A DNA stretch of 64,000 bases from Acinetobacter genomosp. 15BJ (GCF_000400715.1 NZ_KE007347.1:62001-126000); one strand, 5' to 3'. Positions 16,815-26,293 are shown, counted from the stretch's first letter. Numbers and translations: made by a program. The notes: a model not told the origin generated them from the letters alone.

Positions 16815-18092
16815 ATGGACAACGGCTATGATCTTGATCAATTGCGGAGGTCGAAAGAAGACCTAGAGCAGCTTGTTGCCCAACATTCTAAATCTAAGAA
16901 TACCCATCAAACCTTACCTCAAAAATTAGAAAATGAATTCTGGAAATTTAATGTAGACCGAACACGTCTCAATGCGATTCAGTTCTTCGGGCAGGGTGTG
17001 ATTACCTATACCATATTTGTGCTGTTGATTCTGCCATCTAATTTTCTCGTGATTCGCGGAAGTACATATTTTGTCCTCGATTTTATTTACAGTATTCTCA
17101 GCTTAATTGTTGTGGGGATTGCACTGTTCTTATTTTGGGCTTTTTCACGCTTTAAAAAACTCAATCCTTTATTTTATCCTGCTGCTTGCCTGATAGTGTT
17201 CCTGACCATTGTATTCACCTCATTTTTGATGATGAGTGTTTCAAATCTAGTGCTGCAAAATCAGGCCATGGTCCTTATTGCGTTCCTGTATATGTTGGGG
17301 TTTATCCTGAGTGGCATTCGACCTCTACATATGTTATGGATTGGTTCCTTTGCCGCAATTGCGATTTTGTTTCTGTTATATTGGTTTGATAACCCTAGTG
17401 ATTTTCTCATGATTGGGCGAACACTAATAGGAAGCTTACTGCTGGGTTTTTCGATCAGTGTGATGTTGACTTCAAAAGAAAGAAAAATATTTATAAAGTC
17501 CAAAATTGCAGAAATTGATGAGCAGATTTTACGCATACAAGCATCTGAGTTGTTACATCTGAGTCAGCATGACGAACTGACAGATGTGTCAAATCGACGT
17601 ACGTTTGAAGAGATGTGTACCTATTACTATGATTTAGCCTGTAAAGAGCGAAAATCACTGTCTGTGCTGTTTATCGATATTGATTATTTCAAAAATTATA
17701 ATGATTTTTATGGGCATCAAATGGGGGATCAGGTGATCTCAGCTATTGCGAAAACCATTAAAAGCTCGATTCGACATATGGATTTTATTGCTCGTTATGG
17801 GGGGGAGGAGTTTGTTGTACTGTTGCCTGAAACCTCTGCACAAGGTGCTTATGCAGTTGCGACCAATATTTATCGTGCCATTGACCGCTTAATGATTCCG
17901 CATGATAAATCGTTGGTGTCTAATCATGTGACTATTAGTTTGGGGATTACGGTATTTAACGGCAATCCAAAAATCAGCCAAGATATGTTAATTCATACAG
18001 CAGATAAGGCTTTGTATCGAGCAAAACAACTTGGGCGTAATCAGATTTATTACCAACCTTTACCGAATATAGAAGAAAGTACTTTGAAATAA
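16815..18092 (+). CDS. Six-TM membrane diguanylate cyclase (GGDEF)
   Basis: Predicted to make cyclic di-GMP from two GTP. A soluble N-terminal 55 residues is followed by six hydrophobic segments (about 59-80, 85-110, 119-145, 149-167, 170-190, 196-217), forming a membrane sensor of no named type that I recognise. The GGDEF domain starts near residue 250, with DELTDVSNRR and the active loop GGEEF at 329-333. RHMD at 320-323, five residues before the loop, is an intact inhibitory RxxD site, so product feedback is likely. No EAL domain. Ends at a strong convergent terminator. Confidence 0.92.
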   Translation: MDNGYDLDQLRRSKEDLEQLVAQHSKSKNTHQTLPQKLENEFWKFNVDRTRLNAIQFFGQGVITYTIFVLLILPSNFLVIRGSTYFVLDFIYSILSLIVVGIALFLFWAFSRFKKLNPLFYPAACLIVFLTIVFTSFLMMSVSNLVLQNQAMVLIAFLYMLGFILSGIRPLHMLWIGSFAAIAILFLLYWFDNPSDFLMIGRTLIGSLLLGFSISVMLTSKERKIFIKSKIAEIDEQILRIQASELLHLSQHDELTDVSNRRTFEEMCTYYYDLACKERKSLSVLFIDIDYFKNYNDFYGHQMGDQVISAIAKTIKSSIRHMDFIARYGGEEFVVLLPETSAQGAYAVATNIYRAIDRLMIPHDKSLVSNHVTISLGITVFNGNPKISQDMLIHTADKALYRAKQLGRNQIYYQPLPNIEESTLK

Positions 18093-18128
18093 AAAAACCG
18101 AATATCATGCACTGATATTCGGTTTTTG
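18093..18128. terminator. Bidirectional terminator, diguanylate cyclase / L,D-transpeptidase
   Basis: Perfect 15-bp stem AAAAACCGAATATCA (18093-18107) / TGATATTCGGTTTTT (18113-18127) between converging genes. Confidence 0.88.
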
Positions 18129-18143
18129 TAGAAAATACCTAGA

Positions 18144-19358
18144 TTACTCTAAGAATTTTACAGTAACACCTGAACGTACTTTAGCACCTAAGTCATTGGC
18201 ATCCCAGTTGGTTAAACGGATACAGCCGTGTGATGCAGTCTTAGAGATTAAAGATGGGTTTGGTGTACCATGAATACCAAATGATTTTTTGCTTAAACCA
18301 ATCCAAATGTTACCGACTGGTGCGTTTGGACCAGGTGGTAGAGAAAGTGGTTTAAGGTTTTTACCTTGCACAAAGTTAGATGGTGAATAACTATACCAAG
18401 GATTTTTGGCAACACCGACTACTTTATAAGTACCAGCTGGAGATGGTGTATCAGTACTGCCAATTGTTGCAGGAAATGATGCAATCATTTGATTACGACT
18501 ATTGAACAAATAAAGCTGTCTTGCACCTTTATGTGCAACAATCAAATGAATATCTTCAGGTAAATCATTGCGGACATTGGCCACAATAATCTTTTCACCT
18601 GCTTTTTTAAATGTTGCGTTTGGATTCAGTTTCTTTAAGAAATTTTCATCCATATGGAATTTTTCACCTAGCATTTCTGTAACGCGGGTGTAGTACAAAC
18701 CTTTCATTTTTGCTTGTAGTGCATAGTCTGAAGGAATTGAGTCAGCATATGGACCTTTGAAATCAGCATCGGTCAAAGTGTATTCAACATAGGCAGGCTT
18801 GGTTTGTTTCGCAACCAATGCATCCCACGTTTCTTTGGTCAGCTGACCTGTTGGGGTAATGCCGTTCATTTGCTGGAATGATGCAATCGCTTTTAATGTA
18901 TTTTTACCATTTGAACCATCAATAGCGCCTGGTGATGCATGTGCATTGTTGAGCATTACATGCGCGCGTGCGTAGGCAGGAAGTTGTCCTTTTGGTAAAG
19001 CTTCAGGGTATTCAGCATTATTTATACTGTCTAAAGTCCATGAAATTTTAGCAACTGGAGCAGCGGTTGTTGCCGTGGTGGTATCCGGTGTATTTTCTAA
19101 TTTTTGCGATACGACTGATGCAGCACCCGTATTGACTTGAGGTTCAGATACCGCTGGAGCTGCAACACTTGACGCAGGATCAGCAACAACACTTGATGCC
19201 GCACGGTCAATCGCTAATGGATCAATCGGATCTTGGACCGAACCTGTAATTTGTTTTGGATTTAATGGTTGCTCAGTTGTTGGCGCAGCAAAAGCAACAT
19301 TAGCAAGAATACAACTTAAACTCATAGCGAGTAATGAGCGAACAAACATGTAATTCAA
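18144..19358 (-). CDS. L,D-transpeptidase (YkuD domain) with peptidoglycan-binding domain
   Basis: Predicted to form 3-3 peptidoglycan crosslinks or exchange terminal D-amino acids in the periplasm. It has a Sec signal peptide (LLAMSLSCILANVAFAA). An Ala/Thr/Ser-rich low-complexity spacer to about residue 100 is followed by a PG_binding_1-like domain (PGAIDGSNGKNTLKAIASFQ). The C-terminal YkuD domain has HGTPN and catalytic C379 in SHGCIRL. At 404 residues it resembles the Acinetobacter enzymes called LdtJ, but I cannot fix which paralogue it is. The dispersed repeat lies 27 bp beyond its start codon. Confidence 0.88.
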   Translation of the reverse strand: MNYMFVRSLLAMSLSCILANVAFAAPTTEQPLNPKQITGSVQDPIDPLAIDRAASSVVADPASSVAAPAVSEPQVNTGAASVVSQKLENTPDTTTATTAAPVAKISWTLDSINNAEYPEALPKGQLPAYARAHVMLNNAHASPGAIDGSNGKNTLKAIASFQQMNGITPTGQLTKETWDALVAKQTKPAYVEYTLTDADFKGPYADSIPSDYALQAKMKGLYYTRVTEMLGEKFHMDENFLKKLNPNATFKKAGEKIIVANVRNDLPEDIHLIVAHKGARQLYLFNSRNQMIASFPATIGSTDTPSPAGTYKVVGVAKNPWYSYSPSNFVQGKNLKPLSLPPGPNAPVGNIWIGLSKKSFGIHGTPNPSLISKTASHGCIRLTNWDANDLGAKVRSGVTVKFLE

Positions 19359-19385
19359 CCTTAAGAATTATTCATATTGGGATAG

Positions 19386-19651
19386 AGGGGCTGTTGACGT
19401 TTCATGCATGCTTGCGACAGAGGGCGTTTTTTGTCGGTACAAGGCATGACTTACTAAATTTAGTAACTCTAAATGAGTAAGGCGTAACGCAGTAGCGGCA
19501 AAAAATGCCCCTGTCCCGAAGGGTTATGGCTAAAACTGCTCCAAACTTCGTTATGAAACTTGATAAGGGAACGCCATTACCTGCATTTCATACCTTGTTT
19601 GAGTTGTTTTAGCCTATAACGCAATGCATGGCTGAAATATCAACAGCCCCT
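19386..19651. repeat. Dispersed repeat copy 2 (MITE-like, terminal inverted repeats)
   Basis: About 266 bp. The left terminus AGGGGCTGTTGACGTTTCA and the reverse complement of the right terminus, AGGGGCTGTTGATATTTCA, agree at all but two positions, giving 19-bp terminal inverted repeats. It shares long internal blocks with 4402-4605 and has an extra central segment containing its own short hairpin (GGCATTTTTT-type arms near 19423 and 19500). There is no ORF long enough for a transposase. It fills the gap between divergent L,D-transpeptidase and hemE. No target-site duplication is obvious. Confidence 0.8.
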
Positions 19652-19771
19652 AACATATTGCAAGTATTACAGAAAATAATGCAGCTTGCAGTAGCAGTTT
19701 TGTGTAAAAGCGAAATTTATTTCAGCTCATAAATTTGAATGCTATTGAAATTATAAATTCCAAGCTAACTT

Positions 19772-19787
19772 TGTTATGATGCGCGCT
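19772..19787 (+). promoter_or_regulatory. Extended -10 promoter for hemE
   Basis: TGT-TATGAT (TATGAT at 19775-19780) is an extended -10 element 33 bp before the hemE ATG. A good -35 at the right distance is not seen, as is common with extended -10 promoters. Confidence 0.45.
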
Positions 19788-19812
19788 ACATGAAACAATT
19801 TAGAGATTGGTA

Positions 19813-20886
19813 ATGACAACGTTGAAAAATGATCGTTTCTTACGAGCTTTATTACGTGAGCCTGTAGACACCACGCCAGTATGGATGATGCGTCAAGCTG
19901 GGCGTTATTTACCAGAATATAAAGAAACTCGTGCGCAGGCAGGAGATTTCTTATCTCTATGTAAAAATACTGACTTTGCTTGTGAAGTGACTTTACAACC
20001 ATTACGCCGTTATGAGCTTGATGCTGCAATTCTATTTTCAGATATTTTAACGGTTCCCGATGCTTTAGGTTTAGGTTTGTATTTTGAAACAGGCGAAGGG
20101 CCAAAGTTTCATAAAACAGTTCGTACTGAACAAGATGTGGCAAATTTACCTAAATTAAATGCCAAGTCTGATCTGGCTTATGTCATGAATGCCGTTTCCA
20201 CCATTCGTTCTGCTTTAAATGGCCAAGTTCCTTTGATTGGTTTCTCTGGAAGTCCGTGGACTTTAGCTACGTATATGGTTGAAGGTGGATCAAGTAAAGA
20301 GTTTCGCTTCATTAAAAATATGATGTACGCGCAGCCAGAAGTGTTACATGCTTTGCTCGATCATTTGGCTGATTCAGTGATTGATTATCTGAATGCGCAA
20401 ATTGATGCAGGTGCACAAGCGATTCAGATTTTTGATAGCTGGGGCGGTGCGCTCGCGCATAGAGAATATGTTGAATTTTCATTGAACTATATGACCAAGA
20501 TTATTGCAGGTCTTCAACGTGAAAAAGATGGTCAACGTATTCCGATTATTGTGTTCACCAAAGGTGGCGGTCAGTGGTTGGAGACGATGTTGACCACGGG
20601 TGCTGATGCGTTTGGTCTAGATTGGACCACACCGCTTTATACTGCACGTGATGTGGTTGCAGGACGAGCAGCCTTGCAAGGTAATTTAGATCCAGCTGTG
20701 CTTTATGGTTCAGCCGCTTCAATTGAAAAATCAGTGAAAGCCATGATTGATGATGCTTATGCCAATGGTGAAAAAACAGGCTATATCGCAAATTTAGGTC
20801 ATGGTATTACCCAATGGGTCGATCCAGCACAACCTAAGATTTTTGTAGATACTGTACATGAATACAGTGCTAAATATTTAGGTTGA
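19813..20886 (+). CDS. hemE: Uroporphyrinogen decarboxylase HemE
   Basis: Decarboxylates the four acetate chains of uroporphyrinogen III to give coproporphyrinogen III in haem synthesis. At 357 residues it is the family length. Signature [15 protein letters not shown] lies near the N-terminus. [14 protein letters not shown] carries the catalytic Asp region, followed by [17 protein letters not shown] and [10 protein letters not shown] near the C-terminus. The frame opens at TTG 19807, but ATG 19813 is the natural start. A DUF817 membrane gene follows 42 bp downstream on the same strand and may be cotranscribed. Confidence 0.96.
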   Translation: MTTLKNDRFLRALLREPVDTTPVWMMRQAGRYLPEYKETRAQAGDFLSLCKNTDFACEVTLQPLRRYELDAAILFSDILTVPDALGLGLYFETGEGPKFHKTVRTEQDVANLPKLNAKSDLAYVMNAVSTIRSALNGQVPLIGFSGSPWTLATYMVEGGSSKEFRFIKNMMYAQPEVLHALLDHLADSVIDYLNAQIDAGAQAIQIFDSWGGALAHREYVEFSLNYMTKIIAGLQREKDGQRIPIIVFTKGGGQWLETMLTTGADAFGLDWTTPLYTARDVVAGRAALQGNLDPAVLYGSAASIEKSVKAMIDDAYANGEKTGYIANLGHGITQWVDPAQPKIFVDTVHEYSAKYLG

Positions 20887-20928
20887 TATTTTTAAGTATT
20901 TCAAAATAAACACGCTAGGATCAGTTTT

Positions 20929-21723
20929 GTGCAGTTGATTGTATTACCGCTCAACTTTATCTTTAAGGCAGCTTCGGCTGCCTTATTTGGATTGTTGCTT
21001 TTGATTGCATTTGCAGTCACCGCACCGATGGGAAGCCATGAATATTATGGTTTCTTCCGTTATGACTATTTGTTGTTCTATGCATTGATCATTCAAGTCT
21101 GCCTGATCTATTTAAAGCTAGAGTCATGGGCAGAAGCCAAAGTGATTGCTTTGTTTCATATCATGGCGATGGGAATGGAAATATTTCTGACCCATCCTGC
21201 CATTGCCTCATGGCAGTACCCACAACCTGCTGTATTGAAGTTACTTACTGTGCCATTATTTGCCGGTTTTATGTATTCAGCAGTGGGGAGTTTTTTTGCG
21301 CGCTCATTGAGGCTGTATCAAGTTTCATTCGAAAACCTACCCAATTTCAGCAATATGTTGTGTTTGGCAGTGTTGTCTTATCTCAACTTTATGACCAAGT
21401 TTTTTATTCCTGATATCCGTGTTGCATTATTTATTTGGAGCATTTTGATTTTCTGGAAAACAAAACTTTATTTTCAATTGCAACAGCATCGTTTTAGGGT
21501 GCCGATGTTGCCGATTTTATTGTTGCTTGCCTTCTTGATCTGGATTGCAGAGAACATTAGTACCTTCTATAAAATTTGGCTGTACCCAAGCCAAGTCGAT
21601 GCTTGGCATATGGTGGGGTGGGGTAAATTAGGTTCATGGTATTTATTATTATTGCTGAGCTTAGTGTTGGTATTAAAAATCTTGGGGACGCGAGATAAAA
21701 ATGGGGCTTGGCAGTTAAATTAG
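20929..21723 (+). CDS. DUF817-type integral membrane protein
   Basis: A 264-residue protein made almost wholly of membrane segments (about eight), beginning LPLNFIFKAASAALFGLLLLIAFAV. The pattern, including FFRYDYLLFYALIIQ, HIMAMGMEIFLTHP and WIAENISTFYKIWLYP, fits DUF817 (YoaT of Bacillus). Conserved His and Glu residues in the membrane (HIMAMGMEIFLTHP) hint at metal or cofactor binding, but function is unknown. It starts at GTG 20929, supported by AGGA at 20917-20920 with about eight bases of spacing. Position after hemE is noted without a proposed link. Confidence 0.75.
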   Translation: MQLIVLPLNFIFKAASAALFGLLLLIAFAVTAPMGSHEYYGFFRYDYLLFYALIIQVCLIYLKLESWAEAKVIALFHIMAMGMEIFLTHPAIASWQYPQPAVLKLLTVPLFAGFMYSAVGSFFARSLRLYQVSFENLPNFSNMLCLAVLSYLNFMTKFFIPDIRVALFIWSILIFWKTKLYFQLQQHRFRVPMLPILLLLAFLIWIAENISTFYKIWLYPSQVDAWHMVGWGKLGSWYLLLLLSLVLVLKILGTRDKNGAWQLN

Positions 21724-21833
21724 GCCATTCGAAGATCATTTAAAAGGGGCATCTGATTTCCTTTTGTTATGAATATTTCAGATATATTTCAAAATTTATT
21801 TGCTAAAGCGCGCTAAGCTCGCTATTTTAACTT

Positions 21834-21855
21834 TTGTGTAGGAAGAATTACACAA
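21834..21855. promoter_or_regulatory. Inverted repeat upstream of the DUF3015 gene
   Basis: TTGTGTA-N8-TACACAA palindrome about 53 bp before the start codon. It could be an operator or a 5'UTR hairpin. No matching regulator is known to me. Confidence 0.25.
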
Positions 21856-21907
21856 CACAATAGTGATAACAAATACTGAAGAATAATTGATACTGGAGAT
21901 CGTTCCT

Positions 21908-22378
21908 ATGTTAAAAAAAATTGCATTAGCTGCTCTATTAGCCGCTGGTTCAACAGTTGCAATGGCTGATAATGATGTCGGTTGTGGTGCTGGTACACAA
22001 ATTTGGGCAGGTAAAAAAGGTGTTGCACCTAAAATTCTTGCTGCGACAACCAATGGTATTTTTACCAACCAATTATTAGGTATTACTTTTGGTACTTTAG
22101 GATGCCGTCAAGGTGGTACTGTGACAGCTCAAGTGGTGACCTTCACCAATGAAAATGCTGAATCTTTAGCGCGTGATATGGCAGTTGGCCAAGGTGAAAG
22201 CTTAAATGTGCTTGCTGAATTAATGCAAATTAAAGCCAATGACAAAGCGCGTTTCTTTGCTGTGTCTAAAGCAAACTTTGCTGAAATTTATTCAAGTAAA
22301 AATGCAAACTCGCTTCAAGTTTTAGATGCTTTACAAAGTGTGATGGCAAAAGACGCAGTGCTTAAAGCATACGTTTAA
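21908..22378 (+). CDS. Exported DUF3015 family protein
   Basis: A 156-residue periplasmic protein of unknown function. Start ATG 21908 gives a clean signal peptide (MLKKIALAALLAAGSTVAMA); the frame is open earlier but without a signal, and GGAG at 21894-21897 lies ten bases upstream. The mature part starts DNDVGCGAGTQIWAGKKG and has a second cysteine in GTLGCRQGG, the DUF3015 pattern, so a disulfide is possible. It precedes a DUF4105 gene, but a hairpin terminator separates them. Confidence 0.8.
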   Translation: MLKKIALAALLAAGSTVAMADNDVGCGAGTQIWAGKKGVAPKILAATTNGIFTNQLLGITFGTLGCRQGGTVTAQVVTFTNENAESLARDMAVGQGESLNVLAELMQIKANDKARFFAVSKANFAEIYSSKNANSLQVLDALQSVMAKDAVLKAYV

Positions 22379-22391
22379 TTTGCTACATGTT

Positions 22392-22420
22392 AAAACCCTG
22401 TCTTGATGACAGGGTTTTCT
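22392..22420 (+). terminator. Intrinsic terminator of the DUF3015 gene
   Basis: AAAACCCTGTC (22392-22402) / GACAGGGTTTT (22408-22418), 11-bp perfect stem, 5-nt loop, T-rich tail. It may partly reduce expression of the downstream DUF4105 gene. Confidence 0.8.
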
Positions 22421-22457
22421 TATACCTATTATCATTATTGTTAGAAATTGCGATTGA

Positions 22458-24338
22458 ATGAAATTAGCTACTTTTGTATTTGCGTCTTTGATGTGCCACT
22501 TTGCCCATGCTACGGTTGAATCCGATTTTCAAACTTATTTGGACATTGCCAAACAAAAACAATTAGATCAACACATCACATGGCAGCGCTTGATGTATGC
22601 CGACCAAAAACAAAATAGCGAAGTCACTTATGCGGGTTATTTTTACGCGAAAGATGGTAAGACCAATTTAAATAATGAACTACAGGCGGGTATTAAAGCC
22701 TTGTTTGTTGAAGCTCCAGATAACCAATCCATCCGTTGTAAATTTCCCGCGCGTAGCCGCTGGTTGATGCAACAGCTCAACCTCAGTGATCAACAGCTTC
22801 CAAAAGTAAATTGCGTTGAATTTGAGGGCTGGATTAATCAAATCAAGCCGTATAAAGCGACTTTGATTTATGCAACGGATTTTATGGGTAATCCTAGTTC
22901 GATGTTTGGACATACTTTGCTACGCCTAGACCCCAAAGATCAGAAGCAACTTAATTTAGTGTCTTATGCCGTGAACTATGCTGCCACAGTCAAAGGCGAT
23001 GATAACTGGTCTTATGCATGGAAGGGCTTAACTGGGCAGTATCCCGGTGAATATTCTTTAATGCCATATTACCGTAAAGTAAAAGAATACGGTGATTTTG
23101 AAAGCCGTGATCTTTGGGAATATGAGCTCAATCTCACACCAGAAGAAACACGCTTTTTGGTTGAGCATATTTGGGAAATGCAGCATGTGAGTTTTCCCTA
23201 TTATTTTGTTAGCGATAACTGTGCCTACCGTTTACTCGGCTTAATTGATTTAGTACGTCCAAATTTAAACTTAAAACAGCAATTTAACTATGCTGCCATT
23301 CCAATTGAAACCTTGAAGGCTGTCGATCAACAAGACTTGGTTAAAGAAGTTGTGTATCGGCCTGCTTTAGAAACGCAGTTACTTGCACAAGCTAAGCAAC
23401 ATGGTACAGCTTTAGCCAAAGTCGCTCATCAGGTTGCTTTTACCGAGATAGACCAAGTTCAACCCATTTTAAAAGCATATCAGCCACCAGATCAGGCCAA
23501 GATTTTAGAAATGGCTTATGACGATTTATACCTACAATATATTAGCCATAAGGTAGATGCGGATTTTGCCCAACCTCAATTACGTCAGTTACTTGCGCAG
23601 CGTAGTCAAATCGACATTGAAAAACAGCGTCAAGAACCGATACGTCCGAAAAAGCAGCCTGTAGAAGGACATCATGCGCGTAACTTGTCGGTAAATGTGG
23701 GTGAAGTGCAAGGGCAGAAGTTTGTTGAGCTGGGTCATCGTCAGGCCTACCACGATTTGATTGATCCACAAGGTGGTTATCGGACAGGGACACAACTTTT
23801 ATTTTTAGATGGTAGTTTGCAATACCGTGAGGACAAGCTCAAGCTCGAACATTTAGACCTTTTGTCAGTGAATTCCTATAACCCGATTCAGCCATTTAAA
23901 GCGCCAATCACTTGGGGGTTTAATTTTGGTTGGAAACAAGAAGCGATTGAGAAGGGGCAGTTTAGTGAAGATGCGCAATATGGCGTGATGAATCTGAATA
24001 TGCAAGTCGGTTATAGCGTGGCAGATTATGATCGTCGAAATTTGTGTTATGCCCAACTACAAAGTCATATTCAAGGTGGGAAAAATTTAGATAAAGGTTG
24101 GCGTGTTGGAGCTGGACCAACTGTAGGCTGTATGAACGTATGGTCTGATAATATCAACAGCGTGGTACAGGTAGAACTACCGTATTGGCAAGATCAGAGT
24201 CAATGGAACTTAAGAGTAGCTACACAGCTTCAATATAGTCTGAATACAAATCATGCTTTACGTTTAAATTGGGATTTTGAACAGCAGAATCATAAAGACT
24301 GGAATAAAATCGGTTTGGGTTATGTACGCTTTTTTTAG
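22458..24338 (+). CDS. Exported DUF4105 (Lnb-like N-terminal domain) outer-envelope protein
   Basis: A 626-residue protein with a signal peptide (LATFVFASLMCHFAHA). The N-terminal half has the DUF4105/Lnb motifs: ATDFMGNPSSMFGHTLLRLDP with the conserved His, and YYFVSDNCAYRLLGLID with the conserved Cys, a probable catalytic pair. The family shares a domain with a lipoprotein N-acyltransferase of Enterococcus, but activity here is unproven. The C-terminal part (about 430-626) alternates residues as in an outer-membrane beta barrel and ends in a Phe (GLGYVRFF). Downstream of a DUF3015 gene, a pairing that looks functional. Confidence 0.78.
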   Translation: MKLATFVFASLMCHFAHATVESDFQTYLDIAKQKQLDQHITWQRLMYADQKQNSEVTYAGYFYAKDGKTNLNNELQAGIKALFVEAPDNQSIRCKFPARSRWLMQQLNLSDQQLPKVNCVEFEGWINQIKPYKATLIYATDFMGNPSSMFGHTLLRLDPKDQKQLNLVSYAVNYAATVKGDDNWSYAWKGLTGQYPGEYSLMPYYRKVKEYGDFESRDLWEYELNLTPEETRFLVEHIWEMQHVSFPYYFVSDNCAYRLLGLIDLVRPNLNLKQQFNYAAIPIETLKAVDQQDLVKEVVYRPALETQLLAQAKQHGTALAKVAHQVAFTEIDQVQPILKAYQPPDQAKILEMAYDDLYLQYISHKVDADFAQPQLRQLLAQRSQIDIEKQRQEPIRPKKQPVEGHHARNLSVNVGEVQGQKFVELGHRQAYHDLIDPQGGYRTGTQLLFLDGSLQYREDKLKLEHLDLLSVNSYNPIQPFKAPITWGFNFGWKQEAIEKGQFSEDAQYGVMNLNMQVGYSVADYDRRNLCYAQLQSHIQGGKNLDKGWRVGAGPTVGCMNVWSDNINSVVQVELPYWQDQSQWNLRVATQLQYSLNTNHALRLNWDFEQQNHKDWNKIGLGYVRFF

Positions 24339-24381
24339 CTGTTAAATGTTATGAAAGCTTGATCAGTGCAGGCTAGGCAGA

Positions 24382-24744
24382 TCAAACCTCAACAATCACA
24401 TAGTATTTTTTAACCGCTTCAATGACTTCAAATGTACCAACAAATGCGGGTGGGATAATTCCTGCATTTCCAGCAGTCACTTCAATAAAAGAATTGGTTT
24501 TTGCATCGTGGATACGCACAATTCCTTCAATGACCTGAAAAAACTCTTGTTTATTTTCAGCAAATTGAATATTCCAGGCACCAGCTTCACATTGCCAAAT
24601 GCCACAGTCCATATGTGGATGTTCATATAAACTATAGGTTAAACGTTCAGGATTACCTCGAACCAAACGATCGGGACGAGGATAATCAATAGTTGCTTCA
24701 TTTGCGATTAAATCGCCGAAACCTGCTAACTGAACTGATGACAT
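24382..24744 (-). CDS. Small cupin-domain protein (DUF861 type)
   Basis: A 120-residue single-domain cupin. The fold is suggested by beta-strand patterning around GIWQCEAGAWNIQFAENKQEFFQVIEGIVRIHD, then PPAFVGTFEVIEAVKKYYVIVEV. The usual metal-binding histidines are largely absent from the first cupin motif, as in several DUF861 members, so enzymatic activity is uncertain. It lies 15 bp downstream of folE on the same strand and may form a folE-cupin unit. A sugar or cofactor ligand cannot be deduced. Confidence 0.7.
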   Translation of the reverse strand: MSSVQLAGFGDLIANEATIDYPRPDRLVRGNPERLTYSLYEHPHMDCGIWQCEAGAWNIQFAENKQEFFQVIEGIVRIHDAKTNSFIEVTAGNAGIIPPAFVGTFEVIEAVKKYYVIVEV

Positions 24745-24759
24745 TCTAGGTTGCCCAGC

Positions 24760-25314
24760 TTAATAGTTTTCAGGAACAGCGCTTAAGAATTCACGACGTA
24801 CATCTTTGTCTGTTTTAAAGTCACCAACAAAAGAAACCGTACGTGTGGTTGATTCTTGTTTGCCTACACCGCGCATCATCATGCACATATGCGCAGAGTC
24901 AATCACAACTGCAACACCACGTGCTTGAGTCACTTCAGCAACTGCTTCTGCAATTTGCTGTGTCAAGTTCTCTTGAACTTGTAGACGACGTGCAAACATT
25001 TCGGTAATACGCGCAAACTTAGATAAACCTAAAACTTGACCTTCAGGTAAATAAGCAATGTGCACACGACCATAGAATGGTAGGAGGTGATGTTCACAAA
25101 GTGAATAAAATTCAATATTTTTGACCAATACCATTTCATGGTTATCGGAAGGGAAGAGCGCGCTATTTGTAACTTCTTCAAGCGTTTTGCTATAGCCAGA
25201 AGTTAAAAAAGAGAAAGCTTTAGCCGCACGCATTGGCGTATCTTTTAAGCCCGGGCGATTTAGGTCTTCACCAACGGCAGTTAAGATATTTGCGTACGAT
25301 TGCTGCATAGACAT
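24760..25314 (-). CDS. folE: GTP cyclohydrolase I FolE
   Basis: Converts GTP to 7,8-dihydroneopterin triphosphate, the first step of folate synthesis. Zinc ligands occur in [12 protein letters not shown] (Cys and His) and in the later Cys of [10 protein letters not shown]. The catalytic region is GLSKFARI. The [10 protein letters not shown] segment is also typical. At 184 residues from ATG 25314 it matches the family. The frame also opens at GTG 25326 and a further ATG at 25308; 25314 is a judgement call. The cupin follows closely. Confidence 0.94.
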   Translation of the reverse strand: MSMQQSYANILTAVGEDLNRPGLKDTPMRAAKAFSFLTSGYSKTLEEVTNSALFPSDNHEMVLVKNIEFYSLCEHHLLPFYGRVHIAYLPEGQVLGLSKFARITEMFARRLQVQENLTQQIAEAVAEVTQARGVAVVIDSAHMCMMMRGVGKQESTTRTVSFVGDFKTDKDVRREFLSAVPENY

Positions 25315-25399
25315 AACAATGTTCACTTAGGTGGGTTGAACAAAAACGGCAATTGTATCAGAAAACGATTAGAAATCTTAATTTTGATACAAATGCCGA

Positions 25400-26089
25400 T
25401 TATTGCTTGTATTTAGGGTTCTTTTCGGCGCGTTTGAGTAGCACTAAAACAGCACCAGTACCGCCTTGATTTTCAGGAGCACTGACGAAAGCAAGTACAT
25501 CTCGATGTTGTCTGAGCCAGCCATTCACATACGTTTTTAAAATGGCTTCAGGACCTTTGCCATGCACAATTTTAACGACATTTTGATTTTCATCTTTTGC
25601 CATTTGGAGTACTTGTAAAACCGCAGCACGTGCTTGTTCTACTGTACATCCATGTAGATCGACTGCCTCGAACCAGCGAATTTTACCCGCTTTCAAGTCT
25701 TCAAATACTTTGTGCTGTAAGGTCGCAATGCGGTAGCTTAAAGTTGCTTGGCTGGCAACAGGATTTAAGATCGCTTGAGTATCGGAAATCTCTGTGAGCT
25801 CTTGTTCTGCACCACCTTCTGCCGCAGCACGTTTTGCCAAGGTTTGGGCATCGACTTTTTTACTGCGTGCAACGCGAGTATCGGCAATATTTTGATTGTC
25901 GATTGGCTTTACCCCAAGCAGGGCTTTTTTGAAAAGCTCAGTATCTTCCAACTCTTCAGCAACGGCTGGAGTCTTTTGTGACTCTGCTTGTTTGACAATA
26001 GCACTTGATTGCGGATTAGAGATTTGCTTTTTAAAGGCTTTCAGTAAGTTAAACTGATCTTTAGAAAGCGATGAATCATGTTTACTCAT
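25400..26089 (-). CDS. Smr-domain endonuclease-like protein
   Basis: A 229-residue protein. The N-terminal half is polar and partly disordered. The C-terminal Smr domain has all three motifs: DLHGCTVEQAR, IVHGKG and GGTGAVLVLLKR. Smr proteins are nucleases or RNA-binding factors; E. coli SmrB cleaves mRNA at collided ribosomes and YdaL is a similar stand-alone protein. The arrangement (N-terminal tail plus C-terminal Smr) resembles these rather than MutS2. ATG 26089 (MSKHDSSLSKDQF) is chosen over the longer frame from 26170, whose extra residues look non-coding. Confidence 0.85.
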   Translation of the reverse strand: MSKHDSSLSKDQFNLLKAFKKQISNPQSSAIVKQAESQKTPAVAEELEDTELFKKALLGVKPIDNQNIADTRVARSKKVDAQTLAKRAAAEGGAEQELTEISDTQAILNPVASQATLSYRIATLQHKVFEDLKAGKIRWFEAVDLHGCTVEQARAAVLQVLQMAKDENQNVVKIVHGKGPEAILKTYVNGWLRQHRDVLAFVSAPENQGGTGAVLVLLKRAEKNPKYKQ

Positions 26090-26293
26090 AAGTTTAGAAA
26101 AATAGGCAAGATACGAGAGATGTAAAATTATAGTCCGAAACTGTGATGATTTGAACTGAATTGCATTCATGGGGAAAAGGAATGCAATTTAAATCATTAG
26201 ACAGAATTGAATGTGTAGGTGAGAAATTAATTTAGTTTTTACTTCTCTGTGATCGTTGTATTAAAAAACTAAGTGTTTAATGGCGTTTATTAC

